The notes under the pieces: model-generated
The model's database searches: none
What the model was told of the DNA's origin: nothing
The model's input: only the letters and a program-made list of their open reading frames with translations
In this document: piece after piece, positions 1 to 12,440 of the stretch
Numbering within the stretch: the first letter of the stretch is position 1
How the letters are laid out: every line of letters starts with the position of its first letter
From: Spirodela intermedia
Taxonomy: Eukaryota; Streptophyta; Magnoliopsida; Alismatales; Araceae
Length of the DNA stretch: 64,000 nt
Direction: 5' to 3'
Assembly: GCA_902729315.2 (NCBI GenBank)
Contig: LR746281.1
Span: 2,044,501-2,108,500 of the forward strand
Made by a program: the position numbers and the translations under genes

Positions 1-935
1 ACATTTTGCAGATGTGTTATACTGGATGGTCTTTCTATTGATTTGGTTATGATTAGGTCAGTATTTCGCAATATTTTTTCCAAAATTACTCTCAAATTTT
101 TAATTGTTATAGTCTCAGTTAGCAGATGATTAGGGGCTGACAAAGCCAACTCTGATGGTGCCTGTCTACAACATAGTATGTTGATTAGGTTCCGTAGTTG
201 TGCCTAAGATTGTTTAAAATCATAGCACTCATAGGAAGAATAGCAGGACACCGAACGTCTGCAATGTGCCATGTTGAGAGCCCCACTAACCCAAAGATTC
301 TGACATTTAATACACAGAACCGTCATCAAAAAAAGAGAATGCTACACTCATCAGTATGTCAACTCCACAACATGTAGTAATCAACATCAAACATCTTCTC
401 CATGATGCTCAGGATTCACTCGAACCTCTTGTAGAATTTTATTCACGATCCACATGTAACAGATACAGATAAGATCGTGAGCTAGTATCAACTACCAGGC
501 GGTCACATGAAACTGCTTCGGCTCAATCACTAGATTTAATCAAGACGCAGAAAACAATCCATGGGTAAAAGACGCAAGAATTCTCAACTGGTCCGTGAGA
601 GGACCAGTAGGTGGTAGCATTTATAACTGGTCAGTGAGAGAAAAGAAAATGCTCTCCCTCCCAGCAGCTTATCACAACTATGTACGCTATCTGCAATTCC
701 AACTTACTCTTACTGAGACAAAAATCCCCCCCCTCTGAACTCGCACTCTTGGATCAACGATCGACGGCGGCAAGAAGACCTCCGGCAAATTGTAGAAAGA
801 TGCAACGATGAACTCAGATCACGACGCAGAGAGATCAGCTCCGCGTTGGAAGTTCGGCCCACACACCGTATCACATGAATTCCCAAAACCCAACCGCTGC
901 TTCGGCTAATGCAAGTGAGAGAAGAAAGAACTTAC
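1..935. other. Left-edge DNA without recognisable exons
   Basis: No reading frame here resembles a protein family I know. The stretch is probably intron of the minus-strand gene whose leader exon ends at 936, because a good donor site points leftwards into it. Any coding exons of that gene must lie either here unrecognised or beyond the left edge of the window. Confidence 0.35.
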
Positions 936-1345
936 CGAAATCCTGTGGAGCGGAACCTGAGATCTGAAGTAGACGTAATCCCCGGGCGCCGAAGCGGCGC
1001 TTTTCATCCCTCCTTTCCCGTATTAACCCACGCTGAGATTTCCGCTGACGCCGACAATGACGCTGACCCCAATCCTTCCCTCCCACGGCCGGCTCCCCTT
1101 CGAACAGTACTCCCTCGCTCTGGGAGAAACCAGAGAAGACGAAGGGGAGCGACAACTCCGGCGACGGCGACGGGGCCGGATCAGCCAATAATAGCGACGA
1201 TTCTTCTGGGCGTGGAAGCGATGGCGGCGCCGGACCCGAAGCTTCCCCCTCGCTCGCAGAGGAGCGAGAACGATGACCGGCAGATGGGAGAGAAATGGAG
1301 CTGTCGAAGAAAACAAGTTGAGCAAACGTATTGCAACACGAGGCT
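936..1345 (-). other. Probable 5' leader exon of a minus-strand gene running off the left edge
   Basis: This is a locally GC- and CpG-rich block. Read on the minus strand it ends in a strong donor (exon end at 936, intron starting with GTAAGT at 935-930). A G-box (CACGTG) lies just upstream at about 1405. The block is open in several frames on both strands, as GC-rich DNA often is, and none of the translations (for example 1023-1349 or 871-1398, minus) looks like a known protein. I therefore read it as an untranslated first exon and not as coding sequence. The gene's identity cannot be given because its body is not visible. Confidence 0.4.
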
Positions 1346-1677
1346 CCATTCGTAATAATAGGTAGACAAGGGACTTTTATGTAAATAAAGGATGCCACTC
1401 ACGGCACGTGTGCAACACGACAAATGCGGACCCAGTTCCCTCATCCGAGTTTAGTGTGGTTTGCTGGCCAAAAACTCTGGAAATTATTATCCAAATTATT
1501 ATCCGATCATTAAATATTTTAATTCTTATATAATCATTTTCCCATATTTTTTAATAATTAAAAAAATATGATCGCTAACTTTATACTTGACAGCTCGCAA
1601 ACAAAAAAAACTGTGAAGAACAAATAAGAGAAATTCAAAAAAGCCTAAGATGGGTTAAATCTTTTTAAAGGCATAAA

Positions 1678-1680
<3 letters not shown>

Positions 1681-1713
<33 letters not shown>

Positions 1714-1796
1714 AAGCCTAAGATGGGTTTAACCTTGTTAAAGACATAAATCTCTCTCTATCTCCATCTCTAAGTCTCTCTCTCTCTCTCTCTCTA
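1681..1796. repeat. CT and TA microsatellites
   Basis: Two CT runs (about 1681-1692 and 1776-1794) and a short TA run lie within a local duplication: the words 'aagcctaagatgggtt' and 'aggcataaatctctctct' recur in similar order about 80 bp apart. This is non-coding. Confidence 0.7.
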
Positions 1797-1950
1797 CATA
1801 TACATGAGAGGAAAACACAGGCCCCTCTTAATCTCACCTGAAATTCATCTGGGTAAAATCGTAGACATTTATGCACCTCAGATTATAATTTATTAGAGTT
1901 TTCATTAAATAAATTGCTGAATAAAGTTCATATTTATATAGTCGTCAAAC

Positions 1951-2253
1951 TTAGATTAACCATGTAAATAGCTCAAAATATTTCTTATACCCGAGCTTTC
2001 TTATGGAGCAGTCGATCTGAAAGAATCCTGATACAATCCTGGATTCGCCATGAAGCCCAGGAACATCACACCGAAGAGGAAATGGTATTCTATTCGGCAA
2101 TAATTGCACTATTTTCTTCAAAGAAGTGATCAATGAAGTTGGCGAACTGGCAGGAACAGCTCCAAGAACAGTGATCACTTCGATGGTCCCCTTGCTCTGG
2201 TACCGTAGATTCTTCGATCTCTGGTCAGGATTGCAGCGAAATTCCATGATCAA
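1951..2253 (-). CDS. Short unidentified ORF (hypothetical)
   Basis: A minus-strand ORF of 100 codons; the third codon is also Met and may be the better start. The translation has balanced composition, no low complexity, no membrane segment and no motif I recognise. Immediately upstream on the same strand, at 2288-2327, is a dense group of TGGGCC/GGGCCC/GCCCA words of the site II type found in plant promoters, which is the only reason to take the ORF seriously. It lies about 600 bp beyond the stop codon of the ICT1-like gene on the same strand. It could equally be a chance ORF in that gene's 3' flank. Confidence 0.2.
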   Translation of the reverse strand: MIMEFRCNPDQRSKNLRYQSKGTIEVITVLGAVPASSPTSLITSLKKIVQLLPNRIPFPLRCDVPGLHGESRIVSGFFQIDCSIRKLGYKKYFELFTWLI

Positions 2254-2332
2254 AAGAGAGAAAATGAAAGATATGATAATGATGATGATATGGGCCGGGC
2301 CCGGGCATTTACACCTAGCCCATCTTCAGCAC

Positions 2333-2333
<1 letters not shown>

Positions 2334-2366
<33 letters not shown>
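2334..2366. repeat. GA microsatellite
   Basis: A run of about 16 GA dinucleotides directly follows a GGGCC-rich patch. Confidence 0.9.
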
Positions 2367-2369
<3 letters not shown>

Positions 2370-2852
2370 TGGTTTTGGGGCTAATTTCCTCCACCGGTAT
2401 TCATTAATGGCGGGATTATAAAGAAAAAATGAGTGTTTTACTAAGAAACTAACCCTGGCCACAGAAGCACACTCAAGGAGCTTCCCACTTCCTGTACCTT
2501 GCCGAGTCATTTTGCTGGAAAATTAATCTATGAAAAAAAAGGGCAGAAATATCAGAAAGAGCAACACAGGTTTGTAGCAGATGATCGATTCCCAGCTGAG
2601 AATTGCTGGGAATCTGCTAATGTGAGTGCTTTTCGTAGTTTTTTTTTTAAAAATTAACATTTTCTTGGGTTTTACTGTAATTTAACCTCATAATGAAATC
2701 AATCCCTATGATACTGGTTATGGTATCTCATATAAGATCTGACAGGTTAACTCTGCCTGAATTTTATTGAAAATATATATTGATAAATAGTTGCAACAAA
2801 TGAATTATGCATCCTTTTTTTAAAAAATTATCAAAAGGCAATTACCTGATAT

Positions 2853-5800
2853 TCAATCCCAACTATCTTTGGTGCGCCTTATTGCCTTCTTCTGAGAGAG
2901 AGCTTTCTTGTTCTGCAGCCTTTTCTGCTCTGCCGCATTAGCCCTTCATTGATAAAGTTTGAAGCAGCAATGTGGCTAATTAATGTCATTTAAGTATTTG
3001 TTTAACCAGCATGATATCGTTTATACAATGAAACAGCACACATTCAGCCACCTAACAAACGAAAATTCAGTTTTTTCAGCTCGAATATTCACACAAAGCT
3101 TTGGATGGCATTGTAAAAACATAAACCATGATTACTGTTCTTGAGCACTTTGTCATTCAAATAGAAAGGATATTAGAAGAAGATTATGAAAACAGATGTC
3201 TACTTCATCCTTGATTTTAATGCACGGTTTGGTCAACGGTTATGAAAAATGAAAGAAAGGTACAAATGCTGTTCTCAAGTCTAGTTAGGCCTTAACCATG
3301 GTTAAGTCACAGCTGTACAAAGGAATGTAATGATAAGGTTCTAGATCAGATCATAAACATGTTGGTAGGGGGCCATCTGGTAATCAAGCCGAAAATATTA
3401 TTCTTGCGTCTCCTTAGACCTTGACCACAGTTAAGTCAAAGCTGTAAACGATGCAATAATAAGGTTCGAAATCAGACCACAACCATGTTTACATGGGTTT
3501 TCTGATAATTAAGGGTATGCATGGTGTTCTTCGGAAGGAAGTGACTCAAGGCACTCGGAGAGAAGTTTGCAGCAGGAAAATGAATGAATGGATAAATAAA
3601 TAAATAATTAAAAGGGAATGAGGTGGGTACAGTTTTGTGATCCTTTTCTTTTGTTCTTCTGAAGGAGGAGGTGGGACGTATGCAGCAGCATCTATGATGG
3701 CCTGTCAATAGTACCACATGAAGGGGACATAAAACCATAAAAAAAATCAATATTTACTTCAGAATATATGTAGTTAATCATCATTACAGACAATTTTTGT
3801 TCAGTACGATGCACCAATGGTTGTCATACCTGGAGTTTCTCCAGAGCATCTTCAATGTTCCCCCTGAAGAAAAATACAATAATGAGGAACTGCATGCACT
3901 ACAGATGTTAATCCATAAATAAAGATGCAAATAGAGCTTACTTCTGCGTTCTGGTTTTCGTTGAGGATATCACTATCTCCCCATCTTTGTTAATCCGGTT
4001 TTTTTCCTGTAAATATAAAAACATCTTCATACCAGAAGCAAATAATTGATCATTTTCAGAGGTCCAAAGAAAAAAGGGTGATAAAGAACTCGGCAGTCCA
4101 ATGTCTATGTTACTAAGTTAAGAGTCAGGTTTCAGTTGAGAAAGCCAATTAGCCCCGACATAGAACACTGATAATTATAACAAGCCAATGCTCTTTTATT
4201 AGGTTGCTTTGAGCTGTTTTTACAGAGCAATAGCAAGTCATAGTTGATTGCCCGTATTTAATTATGATTACCTTAGAATCAAGTTTCCAATAAAAAAGAA
4301 TTCAAATCACAAATTAAAATCGCATATGAGAGGCACTAGTGGAGCACAATAAATGGGAGTCTACAAGATAACTATTAGCTGAATTAAATACTCAATAGGA
4401 GACATGCATTAAGGAGTTAACAGGAAAAGACATTTCACACCACTGATTGAGCACAGCCAAGGAGGGGACGTGAAAAGAGAAGGGGCAGATGAGAATTTTT
4501 AAGCAGTGTTTGTATTGCACGCATGTGTGCGTGTGCCTATAAGGAGAAAGGATGATGGTGCCAGAGCCAAACCATTTGCAAGATTCTTTCCCTGATTCTG
4601 TCGCTCAACCAATACGCATTCTTCACATTGAAGCGCATATCTACCTTAGTGTTCACTGCAGCAATAAAAATATTTCAGAAAAATGACAAAATAGAAAGAT
4701 AAAGAACTACGTGCTGAGCTAATTTACAGGAGCAGAAAAACATAGGAATAACCTATTGAATTATTCTCTCCCATTCTGCCATCAAGATTTTCCATGTTGA
4801 TAACCATCTTACACTTGGCAACTAAAAGAATGGTTTCCTTGGCTTCTTGAAATACTGCTTCCTCACCATGCACTTAGACAGAGTGATAGACACTCATTTT
4901 CAACTTAGCTGTTTCAAACTGTTAGTTTGATGCCAAATGGTTTCAGCATAACTTTCAGTGTGATAACTTGATCAGTGATTCTGTAGATCCACAGAATTTA
5001 AGTCATTTCTCTATCATTTAAAGGTCCTGCATCTTTTTATGCCGAAGAATAGTAAACAAACCTGATAGAGAGGACACCCCAATCAAACACTGAAACATGA
5101 GCAGAATAAGCCCCTCTTTTTATTCCCACCAAAGGTATCACAACTGTTTGTAATCCTGTCATCCTCCCCCTCCATCAAGGCCCCAATGAAATTTAGCTAC
5201 TTTGCTACGCTACCCTGGCCATTTATCCACTCAAAAAATGCATAAGAAACGATGCTGAAATGTTAGAAAGTGTTCTCCCCATCTTCTACCGTTTTTTTCT
5301 ATTTTCATCTCCATTCGTACATCATGACTGCGTGATTGGGTATTCTACATCTAATCTGTATGCGCAATTTAACTGTGTGATTGATTGATCCCTCCTAACA
5401 TACAGCTTAAAAACAGAAACCTGGCATTGAAGGAAATATGAAGAAAGTGATCATATCAGCACTGCACATGTGAGGCAACTAACTTGGTGTACAGAAGGAA
5501 ACACCATGTTTGCAAAGGAAGAAAAAAGACTTCATCTCATGCAGGGCAAATGAAGAGCAGCAGTTTAGATTTCAAAGAAATTGAACTAGTCAATAAACAG
5601 AGAGTTTCCGTGATCATCAGGGTGTACTCTAAAGTAAATAAAAACTGTCTTCGTAGATAAAATACCATGAGAAGGGAGCCCAAAGAATAAATGGCGAAAC
5701 AACTGGATTTTCATTATAGACAGCAGATATCACTTAGAAGGATGTACACTCCAGACAGTGACGATCCAACAATAGTGGAAGAAAAAGCTTCAGCAAACCT

Positions 5801-6081
5801 TTGTTTACATTCTGGCCACCTGGGCCACCGCTCCTCGCAAAACCAACAGTGACATGATCTGTGAAAGAGAAAGTTTAAATTACTTGTCACGTCAAAATGC
5901 CACAACGTGGACATCATGACTTGTTGGGCACAAGTTGAGGATAAACAGAAATGAAATGCATGATATTCTAAGCTCATTTGACAGCCTCAAGTGAATATAT
6001 ATCATAAAGAGTCCAGAGAAAATTTAACTCTAGCATTGGAAGAAAAAAATGGATTAAAAAAATAGAAAAACCCAATATTTG

Positions 6082-6137
<56 letters not shown>

Positions 6138-6941
6138 TCCCTCACTCTCACCAGTCATAAAACACCAGCGTGGCATAAAAAAATCTACAAGAAAATAGCC
6201 AGCTGATTTTCCCATTGGTCTTCCAGACCAAACTAGAACGGAAAGAAAATCCCTGTTATATGAGTATGGAAACTGGTCGTGCAACTGAAATAATATTTTT
6301 CTAATTGTGATTATGTTTCCTCATCAAACTCAATCGAACTTAATTACAAATCTTCCTCGCCTTCTACAACTGTCAACCGACTAATCCTCCTTCCCTTGTT
6401 TAGTAAAATAAAATTTTAGGCTATATCATTCAATTAGAGGGCCGCAAGTCCACACAACAATATAGTAAACGGTAACCTGTAACAAGCATCACTTTTTCAG
6501 GGGAGAGAAAAGACGAATGAATTCCACTCACACCCATCGTCAAGAAAATTGTCCAATACCAAAGCCCTTTTCAAAAAATATGGCGACGAATAATTCAACT
6601 AAAAGAAATGCAAAAGAGATGAGGAGGGATCAGATGACCTTCTTCCACAAATCCTCTCCACCGGAGTTACCTATGGTGATTTTAGGTGTGGGTTCTGACC
6701 CAGCAGAGAGCGCCCGCTCCTCGGCTTCCTGGAGAATCTGTCGCATTTCCGCAAGCCGAGCAGAAACCTTTTGCCCGCCATCGCCAGGGTTCGTGGCCGC
6801 GCACCGGACCCGGGCAACACTAACCGGAACGTGCACCAACGGCGAGGAGACTCTCTGCCCCAGTCTTAGCAACGGGGTAACGCCAAAGAATTTCCTAAGC
6901 AACTGACAACCCCTTAAGGTCGCCATTCCCGCCATTTCCAA
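2853..6941 (-). CDS. ICT1: Mitochondrial ICT1-type peptidyl-tRNA hydrolase (class I release-factor family)
   Basis: Seven exons on the minus strand: 6941-6671, 5858-5799, 4655-4573, 4006-3942, 3863-3830, 3701-3631, 2943-2853. All junctions are GT-AG and the phases agree, giving 224 residues. The first ~50 residues are rich in Arg, Leu and Ser without acidic residues after position 2, as expected for a mitochondrial targeting peptide. Residues 91-111 carry the RSGGPGGQNVNKV core; the GGQ (104-106) is the catalytic tripeptide that enters the ribosomal peptidyl-transferase centre. The NTKVDMRF block follows, and the protein ends in a Lys/Arg-rich tail (about 196-224) that in ICT1 sits in the mRNA channel. 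Family role: hydrolysis of peptidyl-tRNA on stalled mitochondrial ribosomes. The start at 6941 was chosen as the first ATG of the open frame; Met-3 or Met-6 are alternatives. A promoter with a clear TATA box was not seen. Introns hold a (CT)n tract (6083-6132) and nothing else recognisable. Confidence 0.93.
6083..6132. repeat. CT microsatellite in ICT1-like intron 1
   Basis: About 25 CT units lie inside the first intron of the ICT1-like gene. On the transcribed strand this reads GA. Confidence 0.9.
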
Positions 6942-7227
6942 ACCCTAGAATCGAACAAGCGACGGGGGGATGGAGGCACAGAGCAAGCGGGCGAGCGAGC
7001 GAGAGAGAGGTGGCCACAAGCGCATCATGGAAGAGCTCCGCATAAAGCCTGATAGTTCTGTGGCTTGCAGAAAGCCTGTCAACTGACGCATGGATTGTGC
7101 CCATAAAATTATTCATATTAATTATTTCCTTTTAAATTCCCTCTTCTTTTTTTTTTTTGCTAAAGCTCTTTATTCGCCAAGAACCTATCAAAGTCCCAGT
7201 GCTCCCTCCCCTCTCTCCCTCTCTCGA

Positions 7228-7231
<4 letters not shown>

Positions 7232-7288
<57 letters not shown>
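7232..7288. repeat. Compound CT-TA microsatellite
   Basis: A CT run of about 15 units is followed directly by about 13 TA units. It lies upstream (on the minus strand) of the ICT1-like start codon, so it falls in the promoter-proximal region. Confidence 0.9.
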
Positions 7289-7299
7289 CATTATGTATA

Positions 7300-10200
7300 T
7301 AATAACAAGTTATATTATTTCATTATGTGATTCATTAAATAAGTAAAAATGCAATTATTTAACTGAAATAAATATGCATGACACAAAATCTATTAGCATA
7401 TAGTACATGTTGAAGAAATAACACAATTATAACCACATAAAAAGAAATGTGTCTTCAACATATTAGGTTTCCTAGTTGACTTTATATGAGTCTTTTTTGC
7501 ATTCCTTGTCCTTTTGGGTTTCACCTTTAGGCCTTCTACTATTATCACAATTTTACTTTGCATTAATCTCTACTTCTTGAGAAGAACTCAGGCTTGAGTC
7601 TTCATGACAGTATCAATGACCAACTAACTAGATCTACTTGCATAGTAGAAAGAGATACTAAGTGAAATGTCACCTTTGATAAGAATAAGTATCAATAGTG
7701 TGATAAAAGTTCATATAAAGGTAAAATAATAATTTTACATTAGAAAATATTTGCCTAAACAAACTACTAAATTACGTGCAATTAACCATAGAACATACAA
7801 ATTTGGGAGATTATTTTTTAACTCTTAAAATTTCAAAGATTGTGTAGAAATTTTCCTCCTAAAAGGATTAACCTCCCTAAATGAGAACTATACTCTCTAA
7901 AATCATACTGACATATTTCACCAAGCATTCAAGTGGTTCCTACCCTAAATAAACTTCCATAATACAAAGTCCACACACCAAATGAAGCAACAAATCAAAA
8001 TTGTGAAGAAAATTCATGCAAGCCACAAAATCAAACTCCAATGTATGGCACAAAGTCATTCCTCAACCAATAGTATCGCCCACACCTTCAAACAAGTACT
8101 CATGCTTTCATAAACTATGTGCTAAAATGTGCAAGAGTGGTAACATGTTATTGTTTGTATTTTAGTTTTTATAGTATTGAAGCCAAATTAGAAGACTTTA
8201 GTGTGAAATGTTTGAGTTGGTTAGAGTTATTAACTCTTATGATAATCTTATTAAAAATTTTACGTTTCAATGTAATTCATTAAGTAATAATGGAAACTTA
8301 TGGATGCAGTCCTTAAAGATTGAAATAAGTCAAGTAGATTGAACCATTGAAAGTAAATTTTATGCATAAGTAAATACAAAAAAGGATTAAGAAGTTTTCA
8401 ACGGCTACAAAAATACTAATTCACCCCCCTCCCCTTTCCTTAGTTATTCATGATGTCTTATGATAATCAAGATTTATCACAATGAGTGAAGTCAATGTCA
8501 AATGGTGAAAAGTTTTCCAAAATCTTGCAACACTTTCGTATAACTCATTTAGATATGTTTTTTTCAATTGATTATTTCATAAAGTATATTTTCGTTACCT
8601 CTATTTCAAAGATTTTTTTTTATTTCACCCCATTTGATAAAGATATGGATGTCATTCGATTTTCAACTCTAATTTTCAAACCATATGATAGGAAATAGTT
8701 CTCATGACTTCCACTATTAATTCTAAAATTGTATGCATTTTTTTACTATGTATCACATGGAAAAAAATTGTATTCTTAAGAGTGTTCTTTTTCCTTCATC
8801 ATGAACATAAGCCTCCTAAAAAATATAGGAGATGACAACAATTTTTTATCATTACAGGCCATTTAATTATCTTAAAAGTTAGTTGAATATTCTTCATCAT
8901 CCTCAACCTCATTTCTTTTATTTATGAGTTGTGTAAATTTCATTGTCTCATTTGGCTTAAAATTGTGACATTCTTCATTACATTTGAACCATCTGTTGTG
9001 ACCAACAAGCATATAAAGTTTTGAAAGTCAACTACCGTGAATACTGTAAGTTATTATGCTAGATCTTTTCAATACATTTTTTAGGTGATGCAAAAAATCA
9101 TGTGAGATTTTGATTATGAAACATAGCTATAATATGATAATTAATCAAATTATTTTACACATTTTTTAATCGATATATTACCTTGTTGTTAATCTTGATT
9201 TTGTTGATACATACATTGATAATCAAGGAAAAGAATTAAAATTCAAAAAGTATTCATGTTCATTCATATGCACACTAGTTGTGTGAGCACTCTTGCACAT
9301 ATGGTGTACAACATATCATACCAAATTGATTCATACTCTTCAATTTAACTCTAAGAGGGGGGGGGGGGGGGTTGAATTGAGTTTATAAAGGTTTTGACTA
9401 TTTTTCATTTTGTCTATCATCTACGTGGATTATCATTAGATGTGCCAACATGTATGTATGTGTAACTCATTAAATACACTAATATTTTTACATTAGTTCA
9501 CCTTTCACCCAACTACGTTCAGTCCTAGAGGAGTTTTTTTTATCGATGTTTCACTATTTTCTTCAAGAAATATAGGTTGACGTTCATGGCCTCAGCCACT
9601 TCAACCACCCAACCACATATGTTTGTCTCCTTAGAGACTCCGCCCTTCTAGGACCAAGAAGGGCTATAAACACTTTGTACTTTCGTCCAATTATCTCTTC
9701 TCTCACCACTTAACTACCTTAGGACGTGATGGAGAGTATTTCACTTTAAATCAAATATCATTTGATTTGCCAAAGTCGGATGAGGATTATAATGCAATTT
9801 TTTGTACACCATTGATGCAATTTTTTGTGTTGAGAGGCTTCCTCTAATTCTCAGGCCTCTTCTTATTTATTAATCAACATCCTTTAATAGTTTCTCACTT
9901 TGACGAGATCTCTAACATTTAGGAAACTCATTTGAAATTTTTTCATTTTTCAGAATTTACGGTATTAATATTTAATATTTAAGCCTTTCGTGATTCAAAT
10001 CTTTTTATTCTCTCATCCATGTGATTTAAGAATCTAACTGTACCTTCTTACTTGACCACAAACAACGTTCTTGTTGAGGACTGATCCAAGTAATCACATT
10101 CATGCACGTAAGCTGCTGGTGTGTCACTATCTAGATATTGAGTTTGAGACTTATTCATGTCTTTTATTTTTCAGACTCGATGATTTATCTATATGAGAAT

Positions 10201-11580
10201 AAAGAAGATTATCTAAGTCCATTTAAGAAGACTAGATGTTATATTCTAATATTAATTTAAATATATAAATATAAATAATATCGTGATTGAGTTACTTACA
10301 CCAATTTAACGATATATATCATTTTATCAAAGGATGATTCTTTGATATTGATCAATGATTAAATGTTTCTATCATGAAGAATATTTGGATATCAAGTAAT
10401 AATAACTTAAATTATTTTTTTGGTGATTAAATAATGAAATTATTAAGTGCAATACATATGGTAATCATATTAAACATATCGAGTACTTGATATAACTTTG
10501 AGACATGTATAAACAACAATCAATATTTAATAAATACATTTTTTTTATAATATCAAAATCAAGAGCATCAATAGTAAGATGATAAAATTATTCTACCTCT
10601 AAGAGCCCATCTAAAAGCTCCTAGATATAAAAAATAACACTAAAATCAAGATATGCCCATCTTCATTCAAAAGTTTCTCAATGACTCTTGATAGAATATA
10701 TTTGTTAATTTTAGGTATAATTAAATAACGATTATTCATAAGTGTGATTTTTTTTTTTCAAAGCCAACTTCATGCACAATAATTGAGGTTGCAATCATAA
10801 ATAAGCCACCTCAAGTCGTTGTCCTTGATGCCCATAAATCTGATTTGAGCTCCGATGCCATCACCCTTGTAAGTATGAAAGACATCTTAAAATTTTTTGA
10901 TCTACACAATTTCAAAATCTTATAAAATTGACTCTCAAAAGAATCTTCACATCACATACTGACATATTGAGCATAGTTGGATTTATCTTGCCCATAGAAC
11001 ATCTTCGCACAAACAAATATGTAACTCACAACCTCACTTTCATATTACTTGACATATTTAAAGTACAGCGCCTCATTAAATAGGTAAAAAAAGGTAGTTA
11101 TTGATCCCTTAATTGAAAAAAATAGAAACCTGGTAATATAAAATACCTCCTCCAAAAAAAAATAAAAAATCCAAAGAAAATGTTAACTATTTCGAATCTT
11201 ATGGGCCACCTAGATTATGTATTATGAGTCTTCCGTATTTTACCTATCTAAGCCTTCTAAACTACATCTTTTGAGCCTTTCATGTAATCTTGTTCTACAT
11301 CCTCCCTCCAAAATCCCAAGCATGAAGAAAGTCACACTATATTTCGTGAGTTTTAGTCAAACTGCATAAAAACTCAAATCGATTTCCAGAAAATTAATGT
11401 AATAACTTTTTCAGACCCTAACTAAATCGATATTCATTTATTGCTTGATTCAAGCCAATTTTTCATCTCAGGCTTGTTTTAAGACTTATCAGTGCCTCCA
11501 ATTTCCCCAAAGAATTGCAAACTGGCAATTTTCTGATATAATAAGTGTTCTTTGTTCATTATAACGCCAAAACTTAACTA
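7300..11580. other. AT-rich intergenic DNA, nothing coding recognised
   Basis: No ORF above about 100 codons, no splice-consistent exon and no family match was found. Two landmarks are a C-run following 'aattca' at 8420-8438 and a long G-run followed by 'ttgaatt' at 9355-9378. Their base order is that of each other's reverse complement, so they may be edges of a decayed LTR element or inverted copies. The rest looks like unconstrained, mutated sequence. Confidence 0.5.
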
Positions 11581-11656
11581 AGGGGACAATGGGCCAGCCA
11601 TGGGGTCATCAGAAGCTGGGTTTCAGGTTCAACCCAACAAAGTTTAATCCGCCCCG

Positions 11657-11659
<3 letters not shown>

Positions 11660-11737
<78 letters not shown>

Positions 11738-11999
11738 CAAAATTACGGCAAGGCTACATTTTGACGGGTATGATTGTAGAGCCAAAGCTCAAAAAAAAAA
11801 AAATCTAGCTTTTTCCAGCTTTGCACTCATCAGTAGCCTTGATGAATGCCCAGCAGAGGGGGCGAGAAGAGAGAGAACCCATGTTAAGTCGAGCCTATTT
11901 TGATGGGTTTGATTATGACGCCGAGGTCCAGAAAAAAAAAAAGAAAAAAAAAGGCACCCTTTCCAGCTTCCGCAGTCATTAGTAGCTTTCACAAATGTT

Positions 12000-12060
<61 letters not shown>
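11660..12060. repeat. Two long GA microsatellites with a duplicated spacer
   Basis: GA runs at about 11660-11734 and 12001-12059 flank two related segments. The words around 'ccaaagctcaaaaaaa' with 'tagctttttccagcttt' (about 11780) and 'ccgaggtccagaaaaaa' with 'caccctttccagcttcc' (about 11920), each followed by a cattagtagc/catcagtagc word, show a degenerate direct duplication of about 140 bp. This is non-coding; the 104-codon ORF across it is GA repeat read as Arg-Glu. Confidence 0.75.
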
Positions 12061-12440
12061 CTTAAAAGGGATGCAACAGAGGTGAAAAGAGGCGTGGAGA
12101 CATCCCGAGAAACTTTTTTTCTTTCATCCTCCAATAGACCCTTTTCTACTCCTGGTAAAAGAAATCAAACATAGGATTTGCACTAGCAAAGCTCATTCTT
12201 TAGAGTAAGCGGTCAGGTCAGGTCAGGCAGGGCAGGTGGAGCCAGCTGCAGTGTGTAGAACCATCTCCACTTCCCGCACACAAAACAGTCTCTCATCAAG
12301 GGCGGCCGCATATTTTCCAGCAGCAGCCAAGCAGAGAGTGGCCCTCTGAAGGCCGGCCCAAGCCAGGAAAATTGGTGGCGGCTGGCTCAGGCATGTATGA
12401 AGAAGATCTGATCCAACTAACCTGACTTCTCCGCATGCGT

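Noticed and set aside
871-1398. 175-codon minus-strand and 148-codon plus-strand ORFs at the left edge
   Set aside because: They run through a GC-rich leader-like exon and across its donor site; neither resembles a protein family.
3600-3750. Reading the ICT1-like gene to a stop inside the exon at 3631-3701
   Set aside because: Read-through gives an unrelated hydrophobic tail; splicing at 3631 to 2943 gives the conserved basic C-terminus of the family.
11589-11903. 104-codon ORF with a long Arg-Glu run
   Set aside because: It is a translated GA microsatellite.
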